Shown in pieces: positions 11,877-23,371 of a DNA stretch of 64,000 nucleotides. The position numbers and the translations under genes were made by a program. Within the stretch, counting starts at the first letter, position 1. The number at the start of each line of letters is the position of its first letter. The stretch comes from Neoceratodus forsteri (Eukaryota; Chordata; Ceratodontiformes; Ceratodontidae): NCBI GenBank assembly GCA_016271365.2, contig CM057456.1, positions 660,699,501-660,763,500 of the forward strand, in the 5' to 3' direction. Under the pieces are notes generated by a model that was not told where the DNA came from, did no database searches, and worked only from the letters and a program-made list of their open reading frames with translations.

Positions 11877-12241
11877 GTAGGCCCAAAATATATGCATACA
11901 CACTGAATGTATATAATATACACGTACAGTACCTATCTGTCCGTCTGTCCGCCCATCCATCTATCCATCCATTCTCATGTTAACCAGAAAACGAGAGCAC
12001 CAGGAATATGTCACAGTGCTTACTAAATTAGAAAATCAGTTTTGAAAGAAAGATGAAAAAGCACCCGTGACAGACACACACAGGACAACAGAAGAAGAAT
12101 AAAAGTCCTTTAATCAGTCTTTAAATACAAAATACATACTGCAGTACAACAGGAGATATCACAGGAAGTGAAGCCAACAAAATTAGCTACTGATGTTTTG
12201 CCTACTCTGTGCATGAGCATATCACAAACACGCATATGTAT
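11877..12241. repeat. Short tandem-repeat tracts after exon A
   Basis: The intron start contains a degenerate (ctgt/ccat)n tract at about 11933-11975 (ctgtccgtctgtccgccc, then catccatctatccatcc). Sequence at 12060-12180 includes tcctttaatcagtctttaaa and may be the 3' end of a retroelement in reverse, unassigned. Confidence 0.4.
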
Positions 12242-12785
12242 GATGTATGGATATATATATATACATATATATATATTCGACTATTTTTATCCTCCTGTGG
12301 TGGGTCGACTTCATTGTCCGCCGAGCCTACCGAACTCGGGGTCCTTCGGGGGCGTCTAGCACCATGCACACCCCAGCAGATCCCCAGAGTCGGTCCGGGG
12401 GCATCATCCATGTCAGCCCCCACGATTTCCTCCATTTTCTCCCCGTACTACCCTGGGACCCCCAGAAGTGGTGACACATGCGTGTGGAGGCGCACATGTG
12501 CACCGCAGCTCTGGACCTGGTCCCCTCAACCCTCCCCATCGACCTATGTCGGAGCTCCTTGTGAGTGGCACCATCCCTCCAGCCACTACCAGGGGGCCGC
12601 CAAGCTCCAAGAGAGCTGGATTCCTCCTCTCAAGGTGAAGTGCTGCCAACCGGCAGCATCTCACATCCTCTCCCTCTCCCCCAAGCTGGCCTCCAATGAC
12701 CCTGGCTCGTTCCCAAACCCGGGTCGCTGGCGTGGCATGAGGTGTGGCATCCAACGCCTCAACCCTCAGTGCCACCGGGCCAGCA
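12242..12785 (-). mobile_element. GC-rich long SINE, copy 2, with 10-bp TSD
   Basis: The direct repeat gcatatgtat lies at 12232-12241 and 12786-12795. The tRNA-like head is at the right end on the minus strand: ctggcccggtggcactgagg, then the B-box-like gacccgggttcgggaac. The left end is the tail, here expanded into a (TA)n tract (about 12250-12277) before an A-rich stretch. The GC-rich body has no protein similarity; open frames across it come from composition. Confidence 0.75.
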
Positions 12786-12899
12786 GCATATGTATAGATA
12801 TATGATATAATATCTGGATTATATACAGCTATTTGTACTGTACATGCATGCTCAGACCTATTCATTCAGATGGCCAAGGTGGCGAGAGAAGTGCCTGTG

Positions 12900-13330
12900 C
12901 CAGTCCCCATCCTCCACTGGCCCACAAATGATGCTGAGCTTCTTAGGGTGGGTCGGGTGCCAGATGGGGTTGGAGTGTGGTGGATGCTGAGTTGATGGGC
13001 TGGGAAGGGGGATTTACTTATATAATGGGGATCAGGGTGTAAGGAGGGTACCAATGGACTACCAGGGATATATGCATCCAAGAATAAGGATTAGGTGAGG
13101 GGGGTACCACTGGACTGCCAAAGATGTATTCCTTATGAGAATAGGGATTTGGTAGGTACCACTGGACTGCCAAATATATATTTACACCTGCAACAGGAAT
13201 CAGGGTAGGACGGGGGTTACCACTGGCCTGCCAGGGATAAATACATCACAAGTGCAGTGATTGGGGTGGGAGATGTGTACCACTGGACTATCAGGGATAT
13301 ATTTCCAACTATAACTGGGATTCTGATACT
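12900..13330 (+). repeat. Minisatellite with a unit of about 60 bp
   Basis: About six degenerate units contain the core taccactggactgccaggg followed by atatattt and a variable part. Visible cores begin near 13047, 13105, 13159, 13228 and 13279. The reverse complement of the array at 44270-44870 carries the same core (accactgga) and the same order of motifs, so the two arrays belong to one family in opposite orientation. Confidence 0.7.
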
Positions 13331-13423
13331 ATTTACACACTAAGTCACCATGTTTGCTATCTTGCAATACCTGCCTTGCCCTAACTGAACAGACTGTGTG
13401 AATTTCATGCTAACTGTCTAAAG

Positions 13424-14207
13424 CATAAGTTCTCAGACTTTGTCATAGTGAGCCCTCCCCCCAGCCATGGAAAAGATATTGGGCCTCCCCAAACATTGAA
13501 ATAATCTTGGGCCTCCCTATAAGAAATAGCATACTTTGCACAGACTACCAGGAATAAAGTGAAACTCCTTTGTGTAATTAGCTGTCATTTTATTCAGCTT
13601 ATTTTAACCACCCTCCTCCAACATATAACCCCGCCCCCCCCCACCAGGCCAGCCTACCTGTTCCACTATTTTGACTCTCTAACTATTCTTACCCCTTGCT
13701 GCAACACCTTCATGGATCAGACTACTTTCTCTGTTTCCCCTCTACCTGAAATAACCGTCCTACCCGCATCTGCTACTCCCCTTCTTACCTTTTTGCCCCC
13801 TTCTGATCCCGCTCCTGGTACCTCTCTGCTTGACTCTTGTATTTGGGCTGCCCTGCCACAAGTCTAACTGGTCAGATGTTAACCTCTCATTATTTGCTCA
13901 TTCTTCCTACTGTATTTGTTTCCATTATTCTTCATTTTGTATTGATCAACTATTTGGCAGTTGACCTGGATTGTGTACACTCATACCCATTCCCGGTTAC
14001 ACCTGGGAATGAGCCTTGGCTCAGTATGCCTTTCTTGGTTACTGATTTGTAAATACATACATACATCCACTTACTATTATCCTCCATCAGTTTGCCTCAT
14101 ACCTTCACACAAAATATCTAAAATTCAAAATGTAAGTGCAACACTTTTTCAGACTTGCTTGAGCCTCCCCTGGAACAGGTTGTAGCCTCCCCATTTGAGA
14201 AATCCTG
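13424..14207. mobile_element. Non-autonomous hAT-like DNA transposon with 8-bp TSD
   Basis: An 8-bp direct repeat gtctaaag lies at 13416-13423 and 14208-14215, the length expected for hAT transposition. The ends are imperfect inverted repeats: the left starts cataagttctcagactttg, and the right, read in reverse, starts caggatttctcaaatgggg. The TTCTCA motif near both ends is typical of hAT elements. The 784-bp interior has no transposase similarity, so the copy needs a transposase from elsewhere. Confidence 0.75.
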
Positions 14208-14611
14208 GTCTAAAGTGACTGCCATATTATCCTTTCCTTGTGTTCCCAACTGTGAAATCCAGTCAAAGGTAATAGTACAGTAACACAAAGGGGAATGGAC
14301 CATTCTGGACCCTTTTTTGAAGAAGCAGAGAAACAAAGCATAGATGTCCAATGAGCAATCCATTACTAAAATGCCACTAGCAAGTGTGATACATTTATAC
14401 AGCAGCTACAGCTGAACAGCACTGACCTTTCTGTTTTGTGGAAATCACTTCCTGTTGTAGATAAAACATGTTTTCTTTATGTGTCTGGCTTTGCTTGTGG
14501 ACAGGGCTTAAAGGAAAACTACACCCTCATATCTTCTAAATGTTTTTTTGTTTCCATGTCAATAGACAACTCTTTTCATGTCGTTGTTAAGGATGTTTGC
14601 AAATGCTATAG

Positions 14612-14745
14612 TCTGTTTTCACAATTCATACTAGGCCCTGTGACTGCCCTGGGAGTCTCCATTTCGTGGGTGTTTAAATCTCATTGTCCCTGAGAGCTGC
14701 ATTAGCATATGAAAACATGATGCGTAATCACCCTTTAAACTCCCC
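14612..14745 (+). repeat. Left arm of the inverted repeat around CR1 copy C
   Basis: The text gggagtctccatttcgtggg and tctcattgtccctgagagct here reappears inverted at 19085-19215. The similarity runs for roughly 130 bp with scattered differences. The arm overlaps the presumed 5' end and first codons of CR1 copy C ORF1. Confidence 0.7.
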
Positions 14746-15358
14746 AGTATACCCACCTGCTCAATTAGTCTTAAAAGAAACAAGCTGCAAACATGCAGGC
14801 TGCAACAACTGCGGTGCACCAATCTTTCTAAAAATTGCCTGGAATGTGGGAAGATGTTTAGTGTGCAACCACATAGAAAAACTTAGAAAGGAGATTGAGG
14901 GTCTGCAGGAGGAACTAAGACAGGCAAGGCAGATTGGGGGTGGTTTTAGCCCAATACTGGAGGGAGGAAGAAGGGGAGATGAGGGAGGGCGATTTAAGCC
15001 AACAGTGGTGAGGAGAGGGGCAGAAGAAGGGAAGCAGAGACAAAGGGGCCCAGGCCAGGAAGAACAATTGCTGGGGAAACCAGGTCAGGAGACAAAAGAC
15101 AAATGGAAGGAGGAGATAGGGACTTGTGAGGGGAGGCAAAGAAGTGGCAAAAGTCATGGAGTGGAAAGGAGAGAACAGGTTACTATGAAGAGAGAGGGAG
15201 CGGGCACTTGTCAAGGGTCTTCAGAAAATAGTTGTGCACTGCTAGAGAGGAAGAAGATGGAGGAGGGAAATGATGAAATTAGAGGAGTAATTGATAAATG
15301 CCTGGACCAAACTGGAGCGGGGGGGGACGTTCTGCTGGGAGAATTGCAACAGGGGTAA
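14684..15358 (+). pseudogene. CR1 copy C ORF1: Cys/His motif and coiled coil
   Basis: This 224-codon open frame begins MSLRAALAYENMM. It contains a Cys/His-rich motif (about residues 35-66: CKHAGCNNCGAP ... CLVCNH) and then a charged heptad-like helix (KLRKEIEGLQEELRQARQ). CR1 ORF1 proteins bind RNA and carry such a zinc motif and coiled coil ahead of an esterase domain. A related but separately broken motif occurs in copy D (51188-51562, CPVCYQLAQLREEVEGIQRQL). The following esterase part at 15420-15955 shows LGDSILRG and DRLHLSEEGK, interrupted by stops, so ORF1 is not intact. Confidence 0.75.
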
Positions 15359-16033
15359 AAGGGAGAAATAATGTGCAGGAGGAAGAAGAGGACCTGGAAA
15401 TGAGAGAGGGAGATGAATAGAAGCAAGCAGGGAGTAAGAGGGGTGGAATCTTAGTGCTGGGGGACTCAATACTAAGAGGAGTTAGGTGGGGTAGCAAGAG
15501 GGAGAGGCATAGTCGCATTTGGGTGGAGGCCATGCCAGGAATGACAGCAGAAAGGGTGGGACAGTCTGTTCTGAAATATGCTAGAAGGGTAGGGACAAGC
15601 CGATTTAATTATACATCTTGGGACAAACGACCTGGCTGACAAGACAGTAGATACAGTCCAGAGGAAGTTTGAGGAACTAGCACAATTATGTGAGGGGCAG
15701 GAAGATCAGTAACTTTTCAGAGATACTTCCATGCCAAAGGCAAGCACAACAAGAAAGCTGAGAATAGATGAATTTAACGGATGGCTAAGAACCTGGTGTT
15801 GTGCTAAAGGGTATGGGCTGTTGGGGGGGTGAGGAGGGACCTGGGAGGACAGTAGTCTCTATGCCAAGGACAGACTACACTTGAGTGAGGAGGGAAAGAA
15901 AGTGTTGAAACAGAGGATGGAGGAGTACATAGAGGAAGTTGAGAATTTAAACTAGGAGTGGGGGGTGGCAGTTGGAGAAGAGATATGCGGAGACCACAGG
16001 TTAGGAAACCATATGAGCTAACCCCCCACAACA

Positions 16034-18860
16034 GTGACAAAGGACAAATGGCAAGTACTGTTGGTGATGCTAGGAAAGGAGGGCAGGATGGGAGGGGGGG
16101 AAGGGTGGAAGGTGGTTACCCTTAATGATAGGAGCCTTGGGAGGAAAACTGCAGAGTTACAGGTTCTCATGGCAGAGGGAGAGGTGGACATTGCAGCCAT
16201 CACGGAAACATGGGCCACCCAATACAATGACTGGGACCTGTCTGTACCAGGGTACAGTTTATTTCGTAGGGACAGGGTGATTGGGAAAGGTGGGGTGGCA
16301 CTATATGTGAAGGAAGGACTGAGTGTGTAAGGGAGGAAGGGAGGAGGGTAGAACGGAGTCACTTTGATGCAAATCCAGGATTCCAAGAATAGGATTCTAG
16401 AATGGGAGTGGTGTACAAGCCACCATCTCAGACGGAGGAGTTAGACAGGGAACTAGCGGGACAGATCAGGAGGACCTCAGAAGGGTAGTGTGGTGATTGT
16501 GGGGACTTCAACATGCCAGGAGTGGACTGGAGCACCCCAACAACCAGGAACAGAAGGGAGCAGGTACTGCTGGATGCCTTCCAGGACAGTTCCTGCTGCA
16601 AATGGTCAGTGAACCAACCAGGTTAGGCAATACCCTTGACCTTGTGCTAGCAAATGGGGACTTTGTGAGAGAACTTACAGCGGAGGAACGCTGTCAGGGA
16701 GTGACCACCGCTCAGTATGGCTCACATTGGATATGGGCAAGGAAGGAGGGAATCTGGCACAATAGTGCTGGACTTCAGGAGGGCTGACTTTGGGAGGATG
16801 GGGAAGTGGTAAAGGGTACCTGGCCAGAATTCAATCTAGTATGGACACTAACCAGAGGTGGGAGCTCATAAAGCTGGGGATAGTGGAGGCAACCAAAACC
16901 TGCTGCAAAGCCCAGAGCAAGAAGGCTAGGGCTAAGAAACCGATCTGGTTGAGCAAGGAGGTCATGGAAAAGGTAAGGAGGAAAAGAGCTGCCTTTAGGA
17001 AGTACAAGAAAACAGGGAGGGGGGAGGACAGGGAGGAGTACTTGACAGAATTGAAGGAGGTGACAAGGGCAGTAAGGGGAGCCAAAGCATCTACGGAACT
17101 CAGGCTGGCACAAGGCATTAAGAAGGGGGAGAAGGACTTCTTTAAGTACATCAGGGAGAAAAGGAGCTGTAAGGACCACATAGTAAGAATTAGGAAAGAG
17201 GGGGTTGGGTGGAAGCACTAAATGAGTACTTCTGCTCAGTATTTACTAAAGAGAAGAGGGGGGTGACACCCAAGGTGGGAGAAATGGCAGAAGCAGGGGG
17301 GGAAGTGGTAACAGATGGGGAAATCATGGAGAGCAGAGTTCGAGAGGGTTTGAAGGCACTGAGGGTGGACAAGGCGCCAGGCCCAGATGGCATCCACCCC
17401 AGGGTACTGAAGGAGCTGGCAGAGGTCCTTGCAAGACCTTTGGCGGACCTATTTAATGCCTCACTACATTCGGGGTGTGTATCTCAGGACTGGAGGACAG
17501 CTCATGTGGTGCCCCTCCACAAGAGTGGCCCCAAGGATGAACCGGGAAACTACAGACCAGTGAGTCTCACATCCATCGTGAGTAAGCTAATGGAGACTAT
17601 CCTGAAGGAGAGGCTGGTGGCCCTCCTAGAGGCCAAGGGACTACAGGACAGCAGACAGCATGGCTTCATATGTGGCAGATCCTGCCAAACCAACCTGGTC
17701 GAGTTCTATGACTGGGTAACTAGGCAACTGGACAGGGGCCATGCAGTGGATGTCCTGTATCTGGACTTCAGTAAGGCATTCGACTCAGTGCCACATGGAA
17801 GGCTGGGAAGGAGTAGTAGGCACAGGGGTGGGTGCAAAAGCTGGTGAGATGGGTAGAAACTGGCTGCAGGGAAGGCAACAGAGGGTGGTGGGTGGGGAGC
17901 TCACACCCAAGGGCAGTGATGAGCGGTGTTCCACAGGGCTCAGTGTTGGGACCAGTGTTGTTTGGGATATTCATTGCAGACATATCATGGGACATCAAGA
18001 GCAAGATCAGTCTGTTTGCTGATGATACCAAGGTAGGTGCGGTGGTGGATGACCTAGGGGATGGCAGGGGTTGCAGGATGATCGGCAAAGCTTGAAACCT
18101 GGTCAGACCTGGCAACTGGCTTTAATGCCAAAAAGTGCAAGGTGCTGCATTTTGGGATGAAGAACCCAAGGAGGAGTTACCAGCTAGGAGGAGTGCAGCT
18201 AGCCCAGACAGAGGAGGAGAAGGATCTGGGTGTGCTCGTTACAGGGTCAATGAACAACTCAGCACAATGTAGGTAGGCAGCTGCAGAGGCCAACAAAATG
18301 CTGGGTTGTATTGCAAGGAGTATATCCTCGAGGAGGGAGGAGGTGATTCTGCCACTGTATAGGTCATTAGTTAGACCACACCTGGAGTACTGCGTGCAGT
18401 ACTGGCGTCCGTATCTGAAGAGGGACATTAAGTTACTGGAGGGGGTGCAGTGCAGAGCGACAAAGATGATCAAGGGGCTGGGGGACTTATCATACGAGAG
18501 GAGGTTGAAGGAGTTGAACATGTACTCACTGGAGGAGAGGAGAGTCAGGGGTGACATGATTGAAACCTTTAAATACATGAAAGGAATAAACAAGACGGGT
18601 ACAGAGGGGCTGTTCAAAGTAAGGGAGGGGAGGGCGCCAGGGGCCATGATATGAGACTGGAGCGAGGAAGGTTCAGGAGGGAGATTAGGAGACACTTTTT
18701 TACAGAGAGGAGGGTGGTGGCTGAGTGGAATGCGTTACCTGCTGAAGTGGTATGCAGTAGAAGAGTGGACTGCTTCAAACGAGGATGGAACAGGACAAGG
18801 GGGAGGGTTAATGAAGGGGAAGGGTGGAAGGGAGGGCAGCTGCAGAATAAGGGGTGCTAG
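16034..18860 (+). pseudogene. CR1 copy C ORF2 remnant (endonuclease-RT)
   Basis: The endonuclease N-terminal part is open over 16034-16330 (AITETWATQYNDWDLSVPGY). It is followed by stops, then a basic linker (16790-17221) and the RT fingers and palm open over 17209-17847 (212 codons). The catalytic LFADDTKV box lies in a different frame (17832-18095), and the C-terminal domain is in two more frames (18298-18654 and 18651-18860). The key catalytic residues are present but not in one frame, so the copy cannot make a complete polyprotein. Confidence 0.85.
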
Positions 18861-19084
18861 CTGCACATTCGAGCAGACTTGATAGACCTCTAGGCCTTTA
18901 TCTGCTGGCAAATTTCGTATGTTCGTATGTGTGAAATACCACATTTACCTTCAGTGAGCCTTGCAAACTGTCTGAGTTATAATGCAGGATGTTTCCCTTT
19001 AAACTTCATTCAGTTTACCAGAGAGTTCTTTTCAGGGTATTTGTTCTCTCAGCATGTAGATGCATGGTATAAATGGGTGATCTG

Positions 19085-19215
19085 ACATCATGTTCTCATA
19101 TGCTAATACAGCTCTCAGGGACAATGAGATTTTAACAACCATGAAATGGAGACTCCCACGGCAGTCCTGTCACACAGTGCGGGCTTAGTATTCACTTGTT
19201 TACCTTTTACGTGCT
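19085..19215 (-). repeat. Right arm of the inverted repeat around CR1 copy C
   Basis: This is the reverse complement of 14612-14745 (gctctcagggacaatgagat; atggagactcccacgg). It lies about 155 bp beyond the CR1 3' end. Confidence 0.7.
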
Positions 19216-20752
19216 TGGTCGCACAGAAAAATGTGCTGTGTATGTGCTCACACAGATTAATGCACCCTCTGTGACTCGTGCCTAAATTACATGTTCCTCT
19301 TGTCTACACAAGGAAGAGACCTGAGAATAACCCTTGGCCTGTGAGAGCCGCTAAAGTTCGCCTGACAGGGCAATTTTGAACTGGGTTAGGCAAAACCTGA
19401 TTAGGCCCAACATTAAATAAAGTTTTTTCAGGGTCAAACAGTGTTACATTTTTTAATGTCTTGTCTTTTTATTTACTGTGCTATGCAAAAAAGCGCAGAG
19501 GACATTTGCATAACTGAACTAAAACTGCTGTCGTTGTTTTTGTTTGTCTCACGAACAGGTACTAGAAAATCAGCATTTTTTTATTCTTTTGCCAAGCAGA
19601 ATGAGGCCACATCACACTGTTGGCTGCAACCTGCAGACACTGCTGCTGCTGGTCTTAGTTTTTGATCTCGGCACTCAGACATGAGGTTTAGACAAAGAAA
19701 AAAAACTCTTTATTGTTTTAGAGGATGACATCATGTCTGTGCAACAAGAATCCTTTTATGTCTGCTGCAGGGACTGTCAGATTGCCATTTACAGCTGAAC
19801 TCGAGATGAGAGACATCAGAAGAGCAGCACACAGTGACACAAACCGCTCTCTCTGCCACTTGACTCTGGCTGATTTCTGGCTTTCTGTGTGCATACCTCT
19901 GTCTACACACAGGCATCTCCCAATCACAGCCCATTATAGTAAGGTCAGGTGTCAGCTAGGAGGATCGCATCAAGTGACTGCACCTGTGTTTCTCTTTGTG
20001 ACTGTGTCAGTCACAGTTAGTCACCTGATCTGCAGCTGCACACAGTCGGGACTTGGGAACCGCAAGTCGGGGAGGGGGGACTGTGCATGACTGATAGTGC
20101 CGCAAGAGATACACAGCTGCTTATAACAGAAGTAGGCAGTGTGGCATTCATGCAACTGTCCACAACCTCTTTCCTACCAAAAAAGACTTTTTGCTATCAG
20201 GCCATCGCTAACTATGCCATTTCACTTAACACCCGATTAGGTCTGTTTCACTGGGAGGAGGGGCTGTAATGTCGGCTGGGCATGGGATAATTTACTACAA
20301 CATGGAACCACTCCAAGCGGCCCTCCATGGAGTGGCTCTTCACGTGAGTGGCTCCTGTTGAAGTGATGAGAGTCACTAGTGGGAGGCTGCTTAAGTTTTT
20401 GTTTAATTTTCATTTCTTATGATTTGAGGTTTGTTAGTTTCATTATGTGTGTTAGTTGCTGTACGTATTGTTTGGTTTTATTATACTATTGGTCGATTTC
20501 TCTTCAGAACTAGTCACGACTAAGCGACTCCACATGAGGCCACATTTCCAGGGGGTGCTCCGGTTTGTTCAGTGTTATCTGTTTGTTTTCTTTCTGACGG
20601 GCGTCTTTTGTTGGTGGGATTTGGAGAGTGCTAAACTGACAGGAGGCAGGAATGCGGGAAACTTAAGGCCTAATAGTATAATTGACACTGTTACTGAAGG
20701 AAGATGTTTTCAGGGATCACTGTAGACTATTGAATACCTGAATCGTTTTAGG
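19216..20752. other. No gene recognised
   Basis: Mixed-composition intronic sequence. No exon with both acceptor and donor and polycystin-like content was seen, and no repeat family could be assigned. Confidence 0.3.
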
Positions 20753-20950
20753 GATTCCTTTTATATAACTTTATGGGTCCGGTTGGAGGGCTTCTTCTGG
20801 CTATAAGAGTGTTGCCTCACATGTTCTAAGGACCAGAGGACTGTGAACCAAAGGCGAGCAGTTCTGTGGTCCTAAGGACGCAAGTAGTGACACTTATAGC
20901 CATAAGAGGCCCTCCAACCGGACTCATAAAGTTCTTGTAGGAAAAACCTT
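20753..20950. repeat. Imperfect palindrome (MITE-like hairpin)
   Basis: The two halves are inverted copies. The left contains aactttatgggtccggttgg, and the right contains the matching ccaaccggactcataaagtt. Further inner matches are ggctataagagtgt with acacttatagcc and ctaaggacc with ggtcctaag. The loop is about 15 bp around 20850. The structure fits a foldback MITE; no transposase is present. Confidence 0.7.
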
Positions 20951-21699
20951 TTTCAATGAAGTTGGCATCATGAGCAGTCATCAAGAAGCCTGTTACAGTG
21001 CTCAATGCATGAGGAACTTTTACGGCAATAAGGGCATCTCACGTGCAACTGAAGGAGTGCTGTCATTGGTCAGGGATGCTCCTGCGCTCTGTCATTTTCA
21101 TAAGAACTTTTCACAAACTAGCTTAACAGGTTTTCATTTAGGATGGGAAATGGGCAGCACTTTTTCCTAGCTGAACAATTTTTTTCTGGAAAATGAGATT
21201 AATGACAATAATGCTCTTTATAATAAATCTTTTAAAAAGTGGGGCTATCTGTCCTATTTCAGGACTAATAATTAATGCACCTGAATGTTATCTGGGCTTA
21301 AAATGGGCAACTTCTTTTATGCACACTATTGTCAAGAGTCTTGAGCTCAAATTAGAATTTGTAAGAAATTTTGCAAATGAAATTGCTTCCAATTTTATGT
21401 TTTTTTTTAACACAAAGTTTGCTTCCAATTTTATGTTTTGTTTTTTTAACACAAACTTGGATAAACAATAAAACAAAGGAGAGGGATTTTACTATGTAAG
21501 GGTACAGCATAGAGAGGGTTGGCAGAAAAAAAGGAGCAGGTAACTGCATATTATAAAATAATGTTTGTAATGAAACATGAGACATTAAAAAATCTGGGAG
21601 TGGCTGGCACCGTGGTGCTGAACAATGGGGCATTGCTTTGGCATGCTGGCGATCTGGGTTCGTTGCCCGAGACTGGATGTTAGGAGTGTTTTTGCACCT
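20951..21699. other. AT-rich sequence with a short tandem duplication
   Basis: A 36-bp segment gcttccaattttatgtttt followed by a T-run and aacacaaa occurs twice in tandem (about 21385-21455). At 21604-21680 there is a tRNA-head-like sequence (ggctggcaccgtggtgctga, B-box-like gatctgggttcgttgcc) with a body unlike the GC-rich SINEs. Confidence 0.4.
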
Positions 21700-21714
21700 G
21701 TGGCACAGAATGGC

Positions 21715-22330
21715 ACAGTCACTGTGTGAAATCAACTTTCATGACAGATTAATGAAATCATAGTGCCACTGTTCATGAGGGGAGATCCCAAAAAGACCAT
21801 GTTGAAAATGTGGTGAAAACATTCCAAAAAATGACTACATTATGAGTGTGCATTGCACAGTTTCTACACACACTATTAACTTTGCCAAATTTTCATATTT
21901 TCACTCCAGATTTTCAACATTGCCATTTTTTCACACCTCCTCATGAACAGTATAGCTGTCATTTTTCACATCCTGCCCAAAATGTGTTTTCACACCTGTG
22001 GTGCCAAATGGCCCACTCGCTATGCAAAATCACCTTTTGGGATTGAGTAATGAAATGATACTGCCACTGTTCATGAGGTGGGGTCTCAAAAGCCCATGTT
22101 GAAAATTTGGAGTGAAAATACCAACAATCGCCTGGGGTGTTAGGGTTTCCAACTGTAACGCCCACCCTGTACAGACTGACAGGCATGGGGGGGGTGTTAC
22201 TTAGGGTCGCCGGCCATAATGCTCACACCATTCCACCCCCCACCCCCACTTTGCAGCCACTGACAGGCATCGAGGAGTGCATTGAGGTCTTTGGCCCTAA
22301 CATTCACCCCATTCACCTATACAGCACCCA
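21715..22330 (+). repeat. Tandem duplication and GC-rich short repeat
   Basis: The segment 21715-21830 recurs at 22010-22125 with a period of about 295 bp (landmarks gccactgttcatgaggggag and gccactgttcatgaggtggg; catgttgaaaatgtgg and catgttgaaaatttgg). It is followed at 22155-22330 by units containing actgacaggcat, gtcgccggccataa and ccaccccca. The same units occur in reverse at 26835-26970. Confidence 0.65.
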
Positions 22331-23014
22331 TCTCAGCTTATTTTTATTTTATTTATTTAAGTTTGGGATTATTACCTTTGAGTCAAGGACTAATTTTCAA
22401 ACGTTCCATGTCAGTGTTGAACAAACATTACAAAAATACAAGGTTTACAGAGAAAAAAAGAGAGAAAAAACATTGAAGCATATACACAGGCAGCTGTAGT
22501 AAAACTTGAACTTATAAACATCAAATTAGTAAATATTAACAGATAGACTGATTAGATAAGAGGGGAGTTGAAGGGGATCAGCCAAAGGTGGCATTGTCTG
22601 AGGTGGGAGAGAGGTGGAACTTTCAACCAATTGAGACCATCGTCAGGTAATTGGGGTATGGGAGTGGGTTAAGAATAAAGTGGTATATAGCTGAAAGATG
22701 TAGAGGGGGTAGGTAAATGGAAAACTGGGGGTGATGTACTATCACATTAGTGCAGGCAGGTGGCATCGTCTGAGGTGGAAGACAGGTGGAGCTTTCATCC
22801 AAGTGAGGCCATTGTCAGGTGATTGGGGGTAGGGGAGTGGATTAAGAAAAAAGTGGTGTATGGCAGAAAGATGTAGAGGTGGGTAGGTAAATGGAAAACT
22901 GGAGACGAGGTACTATCACATTAGCACAGGCAGGTACAATTCATTTTAGAGCCAAGGAGAGATTAAAGCCCAGCTTTAAAGGTACTAATCTTGGTAGTAT
23001 CAGTGAGGACAGCA
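22331..23014. repeat. Two-copy tandem repeat, period about 165 bp
   Basis: Units begin ggtggcatcgtctgaggtgg near 22590 and 22750. They share taggtaaatggaaaactgg and gtactatcacattag. Copies differ at about one base in ten. The stretch before them (22335-22500) is A/T-rich and may be the 3' end of an older LINE. Confidence 0.7.
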
Positions 23015-23371
23015 GGTAGTTTGTTTGTTTGTTAATTTTTATTCTGTAAAATCAGTGAACAAAATGCCCATTTTCACTGATGCCCAGTCACAACATAAAA
23101 CATACATAAATAATATACAAACATATAAATATAAAAAACACACATACATAAAAACTACATTATTTAAAACAACAACACTTTGAATTAACAGTCAAAATTT
23201 CTTTAAAACCCTCTTAAATGACAAAATTGTAACACATTGCATAATATTAGAGGGTATCTATTATACAATTTCACTGCATAAAATTGAAGGAATTCTGAGC
23301 AAACACACTTTTATAGTAGGGAACTAAATTTAAAGTTTAAATTATCCTACACCTGATTCTTACACCATTAA

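Larger units (their letters stand above)
14684..18930 (+). mobile_element. CR1 LINE copy C, near full length, inactivated
   Basis: The order is ORF1 (14684-15358 plus a broken esterase region 15420-15955), then ORF2 with endonuclease (16034-16800), RT (17209-18095) and C-terminal domain (18298-18860). RT motifs include KAPGPDGIHPRVLKEL, NYRPVSLTSIVSKLMET, HGFICGRSCQTNLVEFYD, YLDFSKAFDSVPHG and LFADDTKVGAVV. The C-terminus shows [16 protein letters not shown]. Frameshifts split the RT at about 17840 and elsewhere. The 3' tail reads cgtatgttcgtatgt, a terminal type shared with CR1 copy G and different from the tttctatg type of copies E and F. Confidence 0.9.

Noticed and set aside
15211..16386. 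Pro/Ser/Leu-rich minus-strand frames over CR1 copy C.
   Set aside because: Shadows of the ORF1 and endonuclease region on the plus strand, with no domain features.
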